Assembly: GCA_002389265.1 (NCBI GenBank) | Contig: DGOD01000272.1 | Coordinates: 1-8,028 of the forward strand | Length of the DNA stretch: 8,028 bases | Source of the DNA: Gammaproteobacteria bacterium UBA4475 | Lineage (GTDB): Bacteria > Pseudomonadota > Gammaproteobacteria > Pseudomonadales > Azotimanducaceae | Reading direction: 5' to 3' | In this document: in pieces, positions 1 to 6,421 of the stretch | Layout of the letters: every line of letters begins with the position of its first letter | Position numbering within the stretch: the first letter of the stretch is position 1 | Made by a program: the position numbers and the translations under genes | The notes under the pieces: model-generated | Seen by the model: only the letters and a program-made list of their open reading frames with translations | What the model was told of the DNA's origin: nothing | The model's database searches: none

Positions 1-33
1 GTGTCGGTGGTTCGATTCCGCCCCCGAGCACCA
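1..33 (+). tRNA. tRNA 3' end, probably tRNA-Phe (partial)
   Basis: Only the 3' part of the gene lies in the window. A T-arm is visible: 5-bp stem 6-10 with 18-22 (one G-T wobble) around the loop TTCGATT (11-17). It is followed by the 3' acceptor strand CCCGAGC (23-29), discriminator A30 and an encoded CCA (31-33). The variable loop GTGTC (1-5) together with the T-arm matches what I recall of bacterial tRNA-Phe genes, so Phe(GAA) is the best guess, but the anticodon is outside the window. The matching 5' acceptor strand should read GCTCGGG. tRNA 3' ends are common integration targets, which matters because an integrase fragment lies at the other end of the window. Confidence 0.85.
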
Positions 34-91
34 TTTAACAAGTAATATCAATGGTTTAGCGAGGCGCAATACACGCTTAAGTTGTGTTTTT

Positions 92-113
92 CAAAAACAC
101 ACCAAAAACACAC
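92..113. repeat. Tandem 11-mer CAAAAACACAC x2
   Basis: CAAAAACACAC occurs twice head to tail (92-102 and 103-113). An inverted relative, GTTGTGTTTTT, sits just before it at 81-91, forming the palindrome centred near 92. The second copy continues into CTTTTT. It lies about 60 nt downstream of the tRNA 3' end. A close match, CAAACACACACTTT at 7706-7719 (13 of 14 identical to 103-116), lies upstream of the integrase start. The layout could reflect arm-type integrase binding sites (inference) or simply low-complexity sequence. Confidence 0.6.
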
Positions 114-170
114 TTTTTGCCGTGTTACTCGCTATTTCGACAGCTGAATCACGGTGTTGAACACTGTGTT

Positions 171-234
171 GGCTAATGCTGTGTTGCAAACACTGTGTTG
201 GCGAAGTTTTGGAGGAACATGGTTTGGAACACAT
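171..234 (+). repeat. Direct repeat, left copy (~65 nt, imperfect)
   Basis: This stretch aligns in the same orientation with 7416-7480. Both read GGCTARTGCTRTGTTGC, then RAACACTGTGTTGGC, then a slightly diverged middle, then ACATGGTT and GGAACACAT at the end. Most early differences are A/G transitions, with one small length difference late. The exact 14-mer AACACTGTGTTGGC is present here at 189-202 and once more just outside at 160-173, 29 nt away. The two copies bracket the whole catabolic cassette. Confidence 0.75.
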
Positions 235-317
235 ATGATGCCATTGGTAGTGTAATGATCAGAACATCGGCAAGTATGAGATGCTGAAGCCTTTTCAATC
301 GAGGCCGAGAACGGCAA

Positions 318-656
318 TCAGCACATAGCCGTCACAATTATCTCAACCTTAAGTTCCGAACGTGCAAGTTTTGCTTCGCCGCAGGCACGGGCTGGTGCTT
401 GACCCTCAGGAACCCATGCATCCCAGACGGCATTCATCTCAGCAAAGTCTTTCATATCAGCCAACCAAATAACTACCTGTAACATCTGCTCACGAGATGA
501 ACCTGCCTTTTCAAGAAGAGCATCAACGCGCAGTAGGCAATCGCGGGTTTGTTCAGTTACTGAAGCTCCACTCCCCACTTGTCCGCTTAGATACGCAACC
601 CCATTATGCTTAACGATTTTACTCATGCGCACGCTAGTCTCTATACGTTCAATCAT
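318..656 (-). CDS. Rid family (YjgF/YER057c/UK114) imine/enamine deaminase-like protein
   Basis: Small soluble cytoplasmic protein of 112 aa, slightly shorter than the usual ~125-130. Family hallmarks are [12 protein letters not shown] (residues 17-28), [17 protein letters not shown] (67-83) and [19 protein letters not shown] (88-106). R90 corresponds to the arginine that active RidA proteins use to hold the substrate carboxylate, so catalytic activity is plausible. Family role: hydrolysis of reactive 2-imino/enamine acids to keto acids and ammonia. It is the last gene of the operon, 9 nt after the large dehydrogenase subunit. The start is set by AGGAGG (662-667) with a 5-nt spacer, the SD overlapping the upstream stop. 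In this context it probably detoxifies or speeds hydrolysis of the imine made by the flavin dehydrogenase (inference). It belongs to a Rid subgroup rather than being a clear E. coli RidA orthologue, so no symbol is given. Confidence 0.92.
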   Translation of the reverse strand: MIERIETSVRMSKIVKHNGVAYLSGQVGSGASVTEQTRDCLLRVDALLEKAGSSREQMLQVVIWLADMKDFAEMNAVWDAWVPEGQAPARACGEAKLARSELKVEIIVTAMC

Positions 657-665
657 GAATGCCTC

Positions 666-2057
666 CTATTCAGCTGAGTTTTGGACCATATCATCCATTG
701 CGGCGAGTTCGCCCAAGGTCACTGGTTTGAGAGGCGCACGAATTCGATAGTATCCTGTTTCATCCGGTGATTGCCTATTAGCATCGGCCAGCAACGCAGT
801 CACAGTCAGTCCGCAATAACGTCCTTGGCAAGGGCCCATGCCTGCACGCCCAAACGCCTTTGTTTGATTGGGGCCAAGGCAGCCAAGTTTAGCATAGCCA
901 CGAATTTCGCCAGCTGTGACTTCTTCACAACGACAGATCGTTGTATTGTCGTCAGGTGTTAACGCCGCAATATAAGGAGGATAGGCAGTGTCCAAAAACG
1001 GGCGTGCTGCAAGTTCCCGTCCCAGTTCGCGACGCAATGGTGCGGCCTTGAGATCACGATCTTGTGTGGAAAGAAGCGCAGAATCCTCTGCTATTTTTAA
1101 TACTGCCAAACGGCCTGCTTGTTCGGCTGCCTTTGCACCACCGATACCAGCCCCATCACCAGCGATAAAAACGCCAGCGACGTCACTTTGGCCCCACTCA
1201 TCAAGCTTGGGAACAAATGACTGTTGCGCCGCATTCCAATTATGAGAAATGCGAAGTGAACGGCTGGCCTGCGGATTGGGAACAACGCCGTGATGCAAAA
1301 AAACTATGTCACAGTCGATCCGACGTTCGCGCCCCTTATAAATAAATGTGACAGCCTTAGCAGCATCATCCCCTTCAATTGCGATATCTGATGCGCCAGA
1401 GTAGCGAGGGACCCTAGCAAGCGTGATCTCTGCTAGCATCTTGAGACCCTTCATTATGTAACGCCAGCCCCGGAGAGCTCCCCCAACATGCCACAAAGCA
1501 CGACCCAAATCGCTCCGTGTCTGTGTCTCAATCATCGCCACAGGCGGTGTACCCGCGCGCACCATCTGGGCAGCGATCAGATACAGCAGAGGCCCTGAAC
1601 CGACTAGAACAGATTTTTTTGCCACAACTCCAGATTGCTTAAGCAATATCTGACCGGCACCAGCTGTCATCACACCTGGCAAAGTCCAGCCAGGAATTGG
1701 CATCGGCCGTTCCAGTGCACCGGTTGCTAGAAGAATACGATCCGCCTGAATTTGCGCGCCTCGCCCCTCACACGTGTACATAATTCGAAACTGATCTTCG
1801 ATGGCCCAAACAACAGCACCGGGAAGATACTCGATACCACTCTGTCGTAAGCTCTCAGTCAAGCGCTTGCCATCAGTGTAATCAGTACCAAGAATGGGAG
1901 CGCGCGACGGTGAAACTTTATCTACGTCGCGGTATATTTGTCCGCCAGCTCGAGGCTGTTCGTCTATAATCGTAACGCTCAACCCTAACTCTGAAGCCTC
2001 AGCGGCCGCAGCCATGCCAGCAGGACCTGCACCTATAATGACAAGATCACATTTCAT
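666..2057 (-). CDS. Large FAD/[2Fe-2S] subunit of an opine oxidase/HcnB-type dehydrogenase
   Basis: 463 aa, normal for the alpha/A subunit of the opine oxidase, D-hydroxyproline dehydrogenase and HcnB family. Visible parts: N-terminal dinucleotide-binding motif GAGPAG (9-14) followed by the acidic end of beta2 (IIDEQ, 30-34); ATGALERPMPIPGW (111-124); a second Rossmann-like motif VGSGPL (152-157); FAD-closing motif GVFIAGDGAGIGG (295-307); a C-terminal BFD-like [2Fe-2S] module with C375, C377, C410 and C415 (CRC ... GPCQGRYC); and the tail RAPLKPVTLGELA (440-452) typical of this group. It probably carries electrons from the catalytic subunit to an acceptor. It follows the small [2Fe-2S] gene with an 11-nt overlap, indicating coupled translation. 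The SD before the ATG is only a poor G-run. Substrate cannot be read from this subunit. Confidence 0.9.
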   Translation of the reverse strand: MKCDLVIIGAGPAGMAAAAEASELGLSVTIIDEQPRAGGQIYRDVDKVSPSRAPILGTDYTDGKRLTESLRQSGIEYLPGAVVWAIEDQFRIMYTCEGRGAQIQADRILLATGALERPMPIPGWTLPGVMTAGAGQILLKQSGVVAKKSVLVGSGPLLYLIAAQMVRAGTPPVAMIETQTRSDLGRALWHVGGALRGWRYIMKGLKMLAEITLARVPRYSGASDIAIEGDDAAKAVTFIYKGRERRIDCDIVFLHHGVVPNPQASRSLRISHNWNAAQQSFVPKLDEWGQSDVAGVFIAGDGAGIGGAKAAEQAGRLAVLKIAEDSALLSTQDRDLKAAPLRRELGRELAARPFLDTAYPPYIAALTPDDNTTICRCEEVTAGEIRGYAKLGCLGPNQTKAFGRAGMGPCQGRYCGLTVTALLADANRQSPDETGYYRIRAPLKPVTLGELAAMDDMVQNSAE

Positions 2058-2355
2058 TAACTTGCCCCCCCAATTCTTGAGGTTGCGAGATAACCATACC
2101 TTCAGTCACTTCTACCATGCAGGCTTGACGGGTAACACCATCAATCTCAACCAGGCAATCAAAGCATGTCCCCATCATACAAAATGGTGAACGAGGCGCT
2201 TTTGAGACAGGCGTATGACGGAACACGCCAACACCTGCAGCCAACATGGCCGCAGCAAGATTTGATCCCTCAGGCAAACTTAGAGCTGTGCCGTCCCAGG
2301 TTACATCAACACGAGGGCCACTTTCGAGCTCAAGAAACGTCAAAACGTGTTTCAC
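2047..2355 (-). CDS. Small (2Fe-2S)-binding subunit of the flavin dehydrogenase (HcnA/OoxC-like)
   Basis: 102 aa with a GTG start at 2355. The reading frame stays open upstream to an ATG at 2382, but GTG 2355 has a perfect GGAGGT (2361-2366) five nt before it and gives the usual family length. Plant-type ferredoxin-like fold: C59, C64 and C67 in PFCMMGTCFDCLVEIDG and C79 in RQAC give the C-x4-C-x2-C-x11-C pattern. The hydrophobic AAAMLAAGVGVFRHTPVS segment (34-51) is characteristic of these small subunits. The gene begins inside the end of the DAO-type subunit (26-nt overlap) and runs 11 nt into the large subunit, so the three are expected to be made in fixed ratio and form one complex. Likely role is electron transfer between flavin centres (known for the family, not shown here). 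Confidence 0.9.
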   Translation of the reverse strand: MKHVLTFLELESGPRVDVTWDGTALSLPEGSNLAAAMLAAGVGVFRHTPVSKAPRSPFCMMGTCFDCLVEIDGVTRQACMVEVTEGMVISQPQELGGQVNEM

Positions 2356-3430
2356 TGAAGACCTCCAGATTTGGCGCTGCATCGTTGCCCTCTAACCAAT
2401 CGGGTAAAAGGCGCGCGTGGGCAGCAGCAAGAGTGATACCGCTGTGGCAGGTGACAAGAAAAGCCCCCGGTAATTCGGCACTTTCTTGGTAAATAGGTAG
2501 CCCATCAGGGGACAGAATACGCAAAGCTCCCCAACTGCGAACTAGCTGCGCGCGAGCCAAAGCGGGATAGGCTGCTATTGCCTCGGCAGCGAGACCGGAA
2601 AGGCCTGGTTGGGTGACACGATCATCAAGGCCAACTTCTTCATTCGTAGCACCTATCTGAATGCCTCCCTCGTCTACTTGCCGGGCGATCAATGATGGGC
2701 GGTTGATTAATTTCGGAAGTTTTTCGGTAATCAGAACTTGGCCACGTTGAGGGCGGACTGGCGTCTTAAAACCCATCTTTGGGCCAAGCTGCGCTGCGCC
2801 AAGCCCCGCAGACAAAACCACCTTGTTTGATGAAAAAAATGTACCATCCGCGCAACTGATGTGAAATGTATCAGGCTTTGTCACTGCAGTAACAATTTTT
2901 CCAGTTAGAACGCGCCCACCTAAACGGCGCACATCGGCAGCAAGGGCAACAAGTAATTTCAGTGGGTTGGCATGCCCATCCTGATGATGCAAAATTGCAC
3001 CAACAACTTTAGGGCCAATATGCGGCTCCGATTTTCTCAACGCGTTGTGGCCTAGTACCTCGTAGGGGTAATCACCGTCCAACTGTGTTTTGAGCTTCTC
3101 ATATTTCTCGAGAGTAGCATGCAATGTTTCCTCAGAAAAATGCAAATCGAGGCCACCATTTTGTTCCAGCGGAATAGTCTTACCCGTATTGTCTGCCACC
3201 TCATCGGCAAAATCAGCCCAGATCGCAGCCGATTGTTGTGACCAACGGGCATAGCGAGGTTCGTTCATCCCTTTGGACTGGACCCAAACTAAACCAAAAT
3301 TGCCTCGGCTTGCTCGAAAGGACCCGTCATCCCCGTCCAGAACAGTTACCGTAAGCCCGCGCCGCAAAAGACCCCAAGCGACAGAGAGGCCAACGACACC
3401 GCCGCCAATAATGACATAATCGGTTTCCAT
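2330..3430 (-). CDS. DAO-type FAD-dependent catalytic subunit (opine oxidase B / D-hydroxyproline dehydrogenase beta-like)
   Basis: 366 aa, normal length for DAO-superfamily subunits. N-terminal FAD motif YVIIGGGVVGLS (5-16) is followed by the beta2 acidic residue in VTVLDGDD (28-35). SRGNFGLVWVQSKGMNEPRYARW (41-63) is a signature of the subunit that pairs with HcnA/HcnB-like partners. The C-terminal substrate/FAD region includes RSWGALRILSPDGLPI (298-313) and PGAFLVTCHSGITLAAAHA (321-339). This subunit should hold the amine substrate and reduce FAD, giving an imine. The start has ACGGAG with an 8-nt spacer. It follows dctP after a 65-nt gap with a strong hairpin and overlaps the [2Fe-2S] gene by 26 nt. 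Candidate substrates are opines, D-amino or imino acids, or other secondary amines. Glycine-to-cyanide (HcnC) cannot be excluded by sequence alone but does not fit the transporter and Rid context. Confidence 0.9.
   Translation of the reverse strand: METDYVIIGGGVVGLSVAWGLLRRGLTVTVLDGDDGSFRASRGNFGLVWVQSKGMNEPRYARWSQQSAAIWADFADEVADNTGKTIPLEQNGGLDLHFSEETLHATLEKYEKLKTQLDGDYPYEVLGHNALRKSEPHIGPKVVGAILHHQDGHANPLKLLVALAADVRRLGGRVLTGKIVTAVTKPDTFHISCADGTFFSSNKVVLSAGLGAAQLGPKMGFKTPVRPQRGQVLITEKLPKLINRPSLIARQVDEGGIQIGATNEEVGLDDRVTQPGLSGLAAEAIAAYPALARAQLVRSWGALRILSPDGLPIYQESAELPGAFLVTCHSGITLAAAHARLLPDWLEGNDAAPNLEVFSETRFDVS
2361..2366 (-). promoter_or_regulatory. Shine-Dalgarno GGAGGT fixing the GTG start of the [2Fe-2S] subunit
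   Basis: GGAGGT lies inside the coding end of the upstream DAO subunit, five nt before GTG 2355. It is one of the strongest SDs of the operon and is the reason the internal GTG is preferred over the more upstream ATG at 2382. Confidence 0.75.
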
Positions 3431-3457
3431 GTGATCGGCTCCGTTGGCTAAGGAAGT

Positions 3458-3488
3458 CCTGTCAGGGCAGCGATACCACCCTGACAGG
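3458..3488 (-). promoter_or_regulatory. Intercistronic RNA hairpin between dctP and the dehydrogenase genes
   Basis: CCTGTCAGGG (3458-3467) and CCCTGACAGG (3479-3488) form a perfect 10-bp GC-rich stem with an 11-nt loop. It starts 8 nt downstream of the dctP stop and ends 27 nt before the next start codon. In the transcribed direction there is no T tract after the stem, so it is not a standard intrinsic terminator. More likely it protects the upstream transporter mRNA from 3' decay or partly attenuates transcription, allowing more binding protein than dehydrogenase (inference). Confidence 0.75.
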
Positions 3489-3495
3489 CGTTAGC

Positions 3496-4494
3496 TTAAT
3501 TGCTTGAAGCAGCAACTCGATCCAGGATTGCTTGCCCCCAATCGACACCTACGTCCTCAAGAACTGCTGGCCAAATCTCAGCACGAGCTTTAGCGGCCAT
3601 AGCCGCGAGTTCGTCGGCGCTCAACTCCGCCACCGTCGCCCCCAGTTCGTCAACAAGACGCTGTTCGTTTTTACTTTGATCTGCTTCAGCCACGGTCCAG
3701 CGGGCTGCCTCAAAAGCAGCCGCCTGCTCTTTCAATGCAGCTTGATCTTCGTTTGATAATTCAGCCAAGCTCTCGTCTGAAATAATCATATACCAAACTT
3801 CAAAGTGTGTGTTTGCAGGAATATAGGTTTTGGTTACATCGCGAAATGAAGCGTAATACCCCTCAGCGCCCGAACCAATCACACCATCAACGACGCCGGT
3901 TTGAACGGCAGTAAAGGCCTCTGAGAAAGGGATCGGTGCGGGAATGTAGCCCAGCGCTTCGCCAGTCAACTGGAAGCTTTTGATGCCAGGAACACGCACT
4001 TTGATCCCATTTGGCTCTGTTGAACCAGGGTTGGCGTTTTCAACGTTCAACGCAATGCCACCAAAATAGACAGGATATGCTGCAAGCATTGTAATTTCCT
4101 GCTCAGCATAAAGTCCCGCAACTGTTTCTCGTACGATACCACCAGGGCCATAAACTGCACGCGCCTGATCCCAGTCGCCCGCAAGATAAGGGAAGGAGCT
4201 AATTTGCATTCGGCGGTCAGCTGCTGCTGCCGCAGGCTGTGTGGCCATATCAATCGCACCAACGCTTATGCGCTCTTGGACAGTTGTGTAATCACCAAGT
4301 GCAGATGCAGGGAAAATATTAATTTTTACATCTCCCCCTGTTGCTTCATCGACGGCCGCAGAAAACGCTCGCAGCTCCACGTCGATGGTCGCATCTTGCG
4401 GACGCACGTGGCTCATCTTCAGATCCTGGGCCGCGGCATAGCTGCCAAGAGCCATCAGAGCGGCGGTTGCTGTAGTTAGGAATGCATGTTTCAT
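3496..4494 (-). CDS. dctP: TRAP transporter periplasmic solute-binding protein, DctP family
   Basis: 332 aa from ATG 4494, chosen because AAGGAGG (4503-4509) lies 8 nt upstream and the protein then begins with a classic signal peptide: MKH, a hydrophobic core, then SYAAAQ with likely cleavage near residue 22. The longer frame to 4551 would add 19 non-signal residues and run to within the dctM end region. DctP hallmarks are ALGDYTTVQERISVGAIDMA (65-84), GIKVRVPG (163-170) and PIPFSEAFTAVQTGVVDGVIG (187-207). R167 in the KVRVPG block is the conserved arginine that normally contacts a substrate carboxylate, pointing to an acidic or amino-acid-like ligand. It binds substrate in the periplasm and delivers it to DctQM. 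It lies 40 nt after dctM in the operon. Confidence 0.95.
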   Translation of the reverse strand: MKHAFLTTATAALMALGSYAAAQDLKMSHVRPQDATIDVELRAFSAAVDEATGGDVKINIFPASALGDYTTVQERISVGAIDMATQPAAAAADRRMQISSFPYLAGDWDQARAVYGPGGIVRETVAGLYAEQEITMLAAYPVYFGGIALNVENANPGSTEPNGIKVRVPGIKSFQLTGEALGYIPAPIPFSEAFTAVQTGVVDGVIGSGAEGYYASFRDVTKTYIPANTHFEVWYMIISDESLAELSNEDQAALKEQAAAFEAARWTVAEADQSKNEQRLVDELGATVAELSADELAAMAAKARAEIWPAVLEDVGVDWGQAILDRVAASSN

Positions 4495-4534
4495 TTTAGG
4501 TTCCTCCTTGTTGAGATGCATTGGTTTAGTGAAA

Positions 4535-5845
4535 TCAGGGGGCCACATCATATCCGAAGAAACGTGGCAGAAAGAGGGAAAGGTCCGGCCAAAGCGAGGT
4601 CAGAAAGACCACGGGGACATAGCCCAACAGAATAAGCTTCATGGCTGGTGGGATGACTTTGGTCACCTTCACGTTGCCGATACGCGCGCCCAGGTACAGG
4701 ATCGAAGCATAAGGTGGCGTCACTCCACCCATAGCAGTATTGACGCCCATGATTGCGGCAAACTGCACCGGGCTGACGCCGATCGCATTCATGAGCGGCA
4801 AAAGTAGCGGAGCAATTAGAATGATCGCCGTGACATCGTTGACGACCATGCCGACAAGGAAAAGCATGACGTTGATCATAATAAGCAACACCACTTTGTT
4901 TTCAGTAATCGAGAAGATGCCCTGCACCAATTGCTGCGGGATGCTTTCATAGACGAACATCTGGCTGAGGATCATCGAAAACAGGATCATCATCAAGATC
5001 GCGCCAACCGCTGTTGCTGCTTCTTTACCTGCCGAAAAGAAGTTTTCCCAACGTAGACCCTTGTAGATAAGGAAGCCGACGGGCACCGCGTATATCACGG
5101 CAACAGCAGCCGCCTCAGTTGGCGTCATAACTCCGCCATAGATGCCACCAAGAATGATTACTGGCATGAGCAATGCTGGAAAAGCATGAAAACCACGGCG
5201 AGCAACCTCTCCTGACAATTCTGAAAATGAAGGCTTTTCATCAAGTATAAGGTCAAATTTGCGCGACATTACCAAATTGATCACTGAGAATGACAGCATG
5301 ATCAGAAGTCCGGGTCCAAGTGTAGCCAAGAAACACGCTAGGATAGAAGTGTCCGTTACCCACCCATAAACGATCATTGTTACTGAGGGAGGGATCAACA
5401 GGCCGAGGATTGAGGAATTTGCAATAAGCGCAGTAGCATATTCACGAGGGTAGCCCCGCTTTTCCATTTCCGGTATCAACAATGGCCCAATGGCAGCGAT
5501 ACCTGTCAAACCTGATCCAGAAATTGCTCCTATAACAGCACAAGACACTGCAGCAACAACACCTAAACCACCTCGCACGTGGCCAATGAAAGCATTCACA
5601 AAGCGAAGTAATGACGCGGCAATCCCACTTTCAGACATCACCGTTCCGGCTAAAACAAACAGCGGGATAGCCAAAAGCACAGGGTTACCTAGCTGTTGGA
5701 CGCCCCATAGCATCATGCCCTTCATGGTTACATCACCCATGAAATACATAACCATCAAAGCCGAACCAAAACAGTAGGGAAGCGGCACGCCAAGGGTCAA
5801 CGTTAACACGAGCAGCGCAATTGCTAGTAGAGCAATCTCAATCAT
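4535..5845 (-). CDS. dctM: TRAP transporter large permease subunit, DctM family
   Basis: 436 aa integral membrane protein, typical DctM length, with about a dozen hydrophobic segments. Recognisable family blocks: GNPVLLAIPLFVLAG (53-67), GAISGSGLTGIAAIG (106-120), LLIPPSVTMIVYG (149-161), GGIYGGVMTPTEAAAVAVIYA (233-253) and NTAMGGVTPP (369-378). The two GSG/GGVTPP-type regions are the probable ion and substrate binding re-entrant loops of the elevator domain. It is driven by an ion gradient, usually Na+. The start overlaps the dctQ stop in an ATGA (5842-5845), with GGAG seven nt upstream, so the permease subunits are translationally coupled. Confidence 0.95.
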   Translation of the reverse strand: MIEIALLAIALLVLTLTLGVPLPYCFGSALMVMYFMGDVTMKGMMLWGVQQLGNPVLLAIPLFVLAGTVMSESGIAASLLRFVNAFIGHVRGGLGVVAAVSCAVIGAISGSGLTGIAAIGPLLIPEMEKRGYPREYATALIANSSILGLLIPPSVTMIVYGWVTDTSILACFLATLGPGLLIMLSFSVINLVMSRKFDLILDEKPSFSELSGEVARRGFHAFPALLMPVIILGGIYGGVMTPTEAAAVAVIYAVPVGFLIYKGLRWENFFSAGKEAATAVGAILMMILFSMILSQMFVYESIPQQLVQGIFSITENKVVLLIMINVMLFLVGMVVNDVTAIILIAPLLLPLMNAIGVSPVQFAAIMGVNTAMGGVTPPYASILYLGARIGNVKVTKVIPPAMKLILLGYVPVVFLTSLWPDLSLFLPRFFGYDVAP

Positions 5846-6312
5846 GCTGAATCTCCAGATTGTAGATTGCGGATATGGCGCACTAGATGGGCAGCAGTGT
5901 AGATCATCATTAGTGACATCCCCACTACTAACGCCACATCTGAATAAAAGGTGGGAATATACAACGTTGGGCTTTCACGCCAAACACGCCAAGCATATTG
6001 GGTATATTCCCATGCCCAAGACAGAAGCCAAAGCCCAACGATTAAGCTTATGATTTCTCCGATAATAGCGAGAATTGTATGGCCACGATCTGTCTTGATA
6101 AAAATCTCAAGCACATTCGCCCGGATGTGAGTATTCTCTCGAGATGCATTAACGGAACCGAGGATGTATAGCCACACAGTGGGGTAAGCCATCGTTTCCT
6201 CTAGCCCCATGACCGGGATCTGAAAAAGGTAACGTGTGATAACTTGAACGAATTGCCCCAAAGCTACCGATACAATGAGCACTGTCAGTAAATATTTAGC
6301 AAATTTGTCCAT
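5842..6312 (-). CDS. dctQ: TRAP transporter small permease subunit, DctQ family
   Basis: 156 aa from ATG 6312. An in-frame TTG at 6327 would only add LGGGK and actually encodes the G-rich SD (GGGTGGGGGAAAG), so ATG is preferred. Four hydrophobic segments are visible near residues 8-29, 44-60, 83-103 and 125-147. VITRYLFQIPVMGLEE (24-39) matches the conserved first-loop DctQ motif, and SPTLYIPTFYSD before the fourth helix is also typical. It associates with DctM as scaffold of the transporter. It is the first gene of the operon, facing the LysR gene across 109 nt, and overlaps dctM by 4 nt. Confidence 0.93.
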   Translation of the reverse strand: MDKFAKYLLTVLIVSVALGQFVQVITRYLFQIPVMGLEETMAYPTVWLYILGSVNASRENTHIRANVLEIFIKTDRGHTILAIIGEIISLIVGLWLLSWAWEYTQYAWRVWRESPTLYIPTFYSDVALVVGMSLMMIYTAAHLVRHIRNLQSGDSA

Positions 6313-6335
6313 CTTTCCCCCACCCAAGAGGCTCT

Positions 6336-6375
6336 ATGCCTAGACAATGTCGTTACATCACTAGACATTTGGCAT
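6336..6375. promoter_or_regulatory. Candidate LysR operator in the divergent intergenic region
   Basis: AATGTC (6346-6351) and GACATT (6364-6369) are perfect 6-bp inverted arms separated by 12 nt. Outside them ATGCC (6336-6340) and GGCAT (6371-6375) form another inverted pair. CTAGACA is repeated directly at 6340 and 6361, exactly 21 bp apart, i.e. on the same DNA face. The position between dctQ and the divergent LysR gene is the standard place for a LysR regulator site. Binding has not been shown. Confidence 0.55.
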
Positions 6376-6397
6376 TAAATCAATTTAATATTATCTT
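6369..6397 (+). promoter_or_regulatory. Possible sigma70 promoter of the LysR gene
   Basis: TTGGCA (6369-6374) and TATCTT (6392-6397) are separated by 17 nt, matching 5/6 and 4/6 of the consensus. Transcription would start around 6404, leaving a leader of about 18 nt before ATG 6422. The -35 box overlaps the right arm of the operator, as expected for autorepression by a LysR protein (inference). I could not pick a convincing promoter for dctQ on the other strand. Confidence 0.4.
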
Positions 6398-6421
6398 TAA
6401 CCTCATAAGTTGAATTTATAT

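Larger units (their letters stand above)
34..317. other. Non-coding stretch between the tRNA and the Rid gene
   Basis: I see no convincing gene in these 284 bases. A 61-codon open frame on the minus strand (132-317) has no family resemblance I recognise and runs through the direct repeat. The stretch holds a short palindrome GTGTTTTT-C-AAAAACAC (84-100), a tandem 11-mer (92-113), two copies of AACACTGTGTTGGC (160-173, 189-202) and the left copy of a 64-nt direct repeat. No strong intrinsic terminator is visible for the operon ending at 318. The weak candidate GCCG-AGAA-CGGC near 303-314 has only four base pairs and no T tract. Confidence 0.6.

Noticed and set aside
84..113. Rho-independent terminator of the tRNA
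   Set aside because: The palindrome GTGTTTTT-C-AAAAACAC is all AT-rich with a one-base centre and no following T run at the stem; a terminator role is not supported.
92..113. Start of a CRISPR array
   Set aside because: Only two 11-mers with no spacer and no cas genes.
132..317. 61-codon open frame on the minus strand downstream of the Rid gene
   Set aside because: No family resemblance and no good SD; its C-terminal half is just the direct repeat translated. The same phase in the right repeat is shared by chance of repeat homology.
666..3430. Hydrogen cyanide synthase HcnABC
   Set aside because: The three-subunit architecture is homologous, but the TRAP transporter, Rid gene and LysR regulator point to uptake and catabolism of an amine; gene order and context differ from hcnABC operons.
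4495..4551. Upstream start of dctP adding 19 residues
   Set aside because: The added residues precede the signal peptide and the strong SD AAGGAGG lies directly before the inner ATG at 4494.
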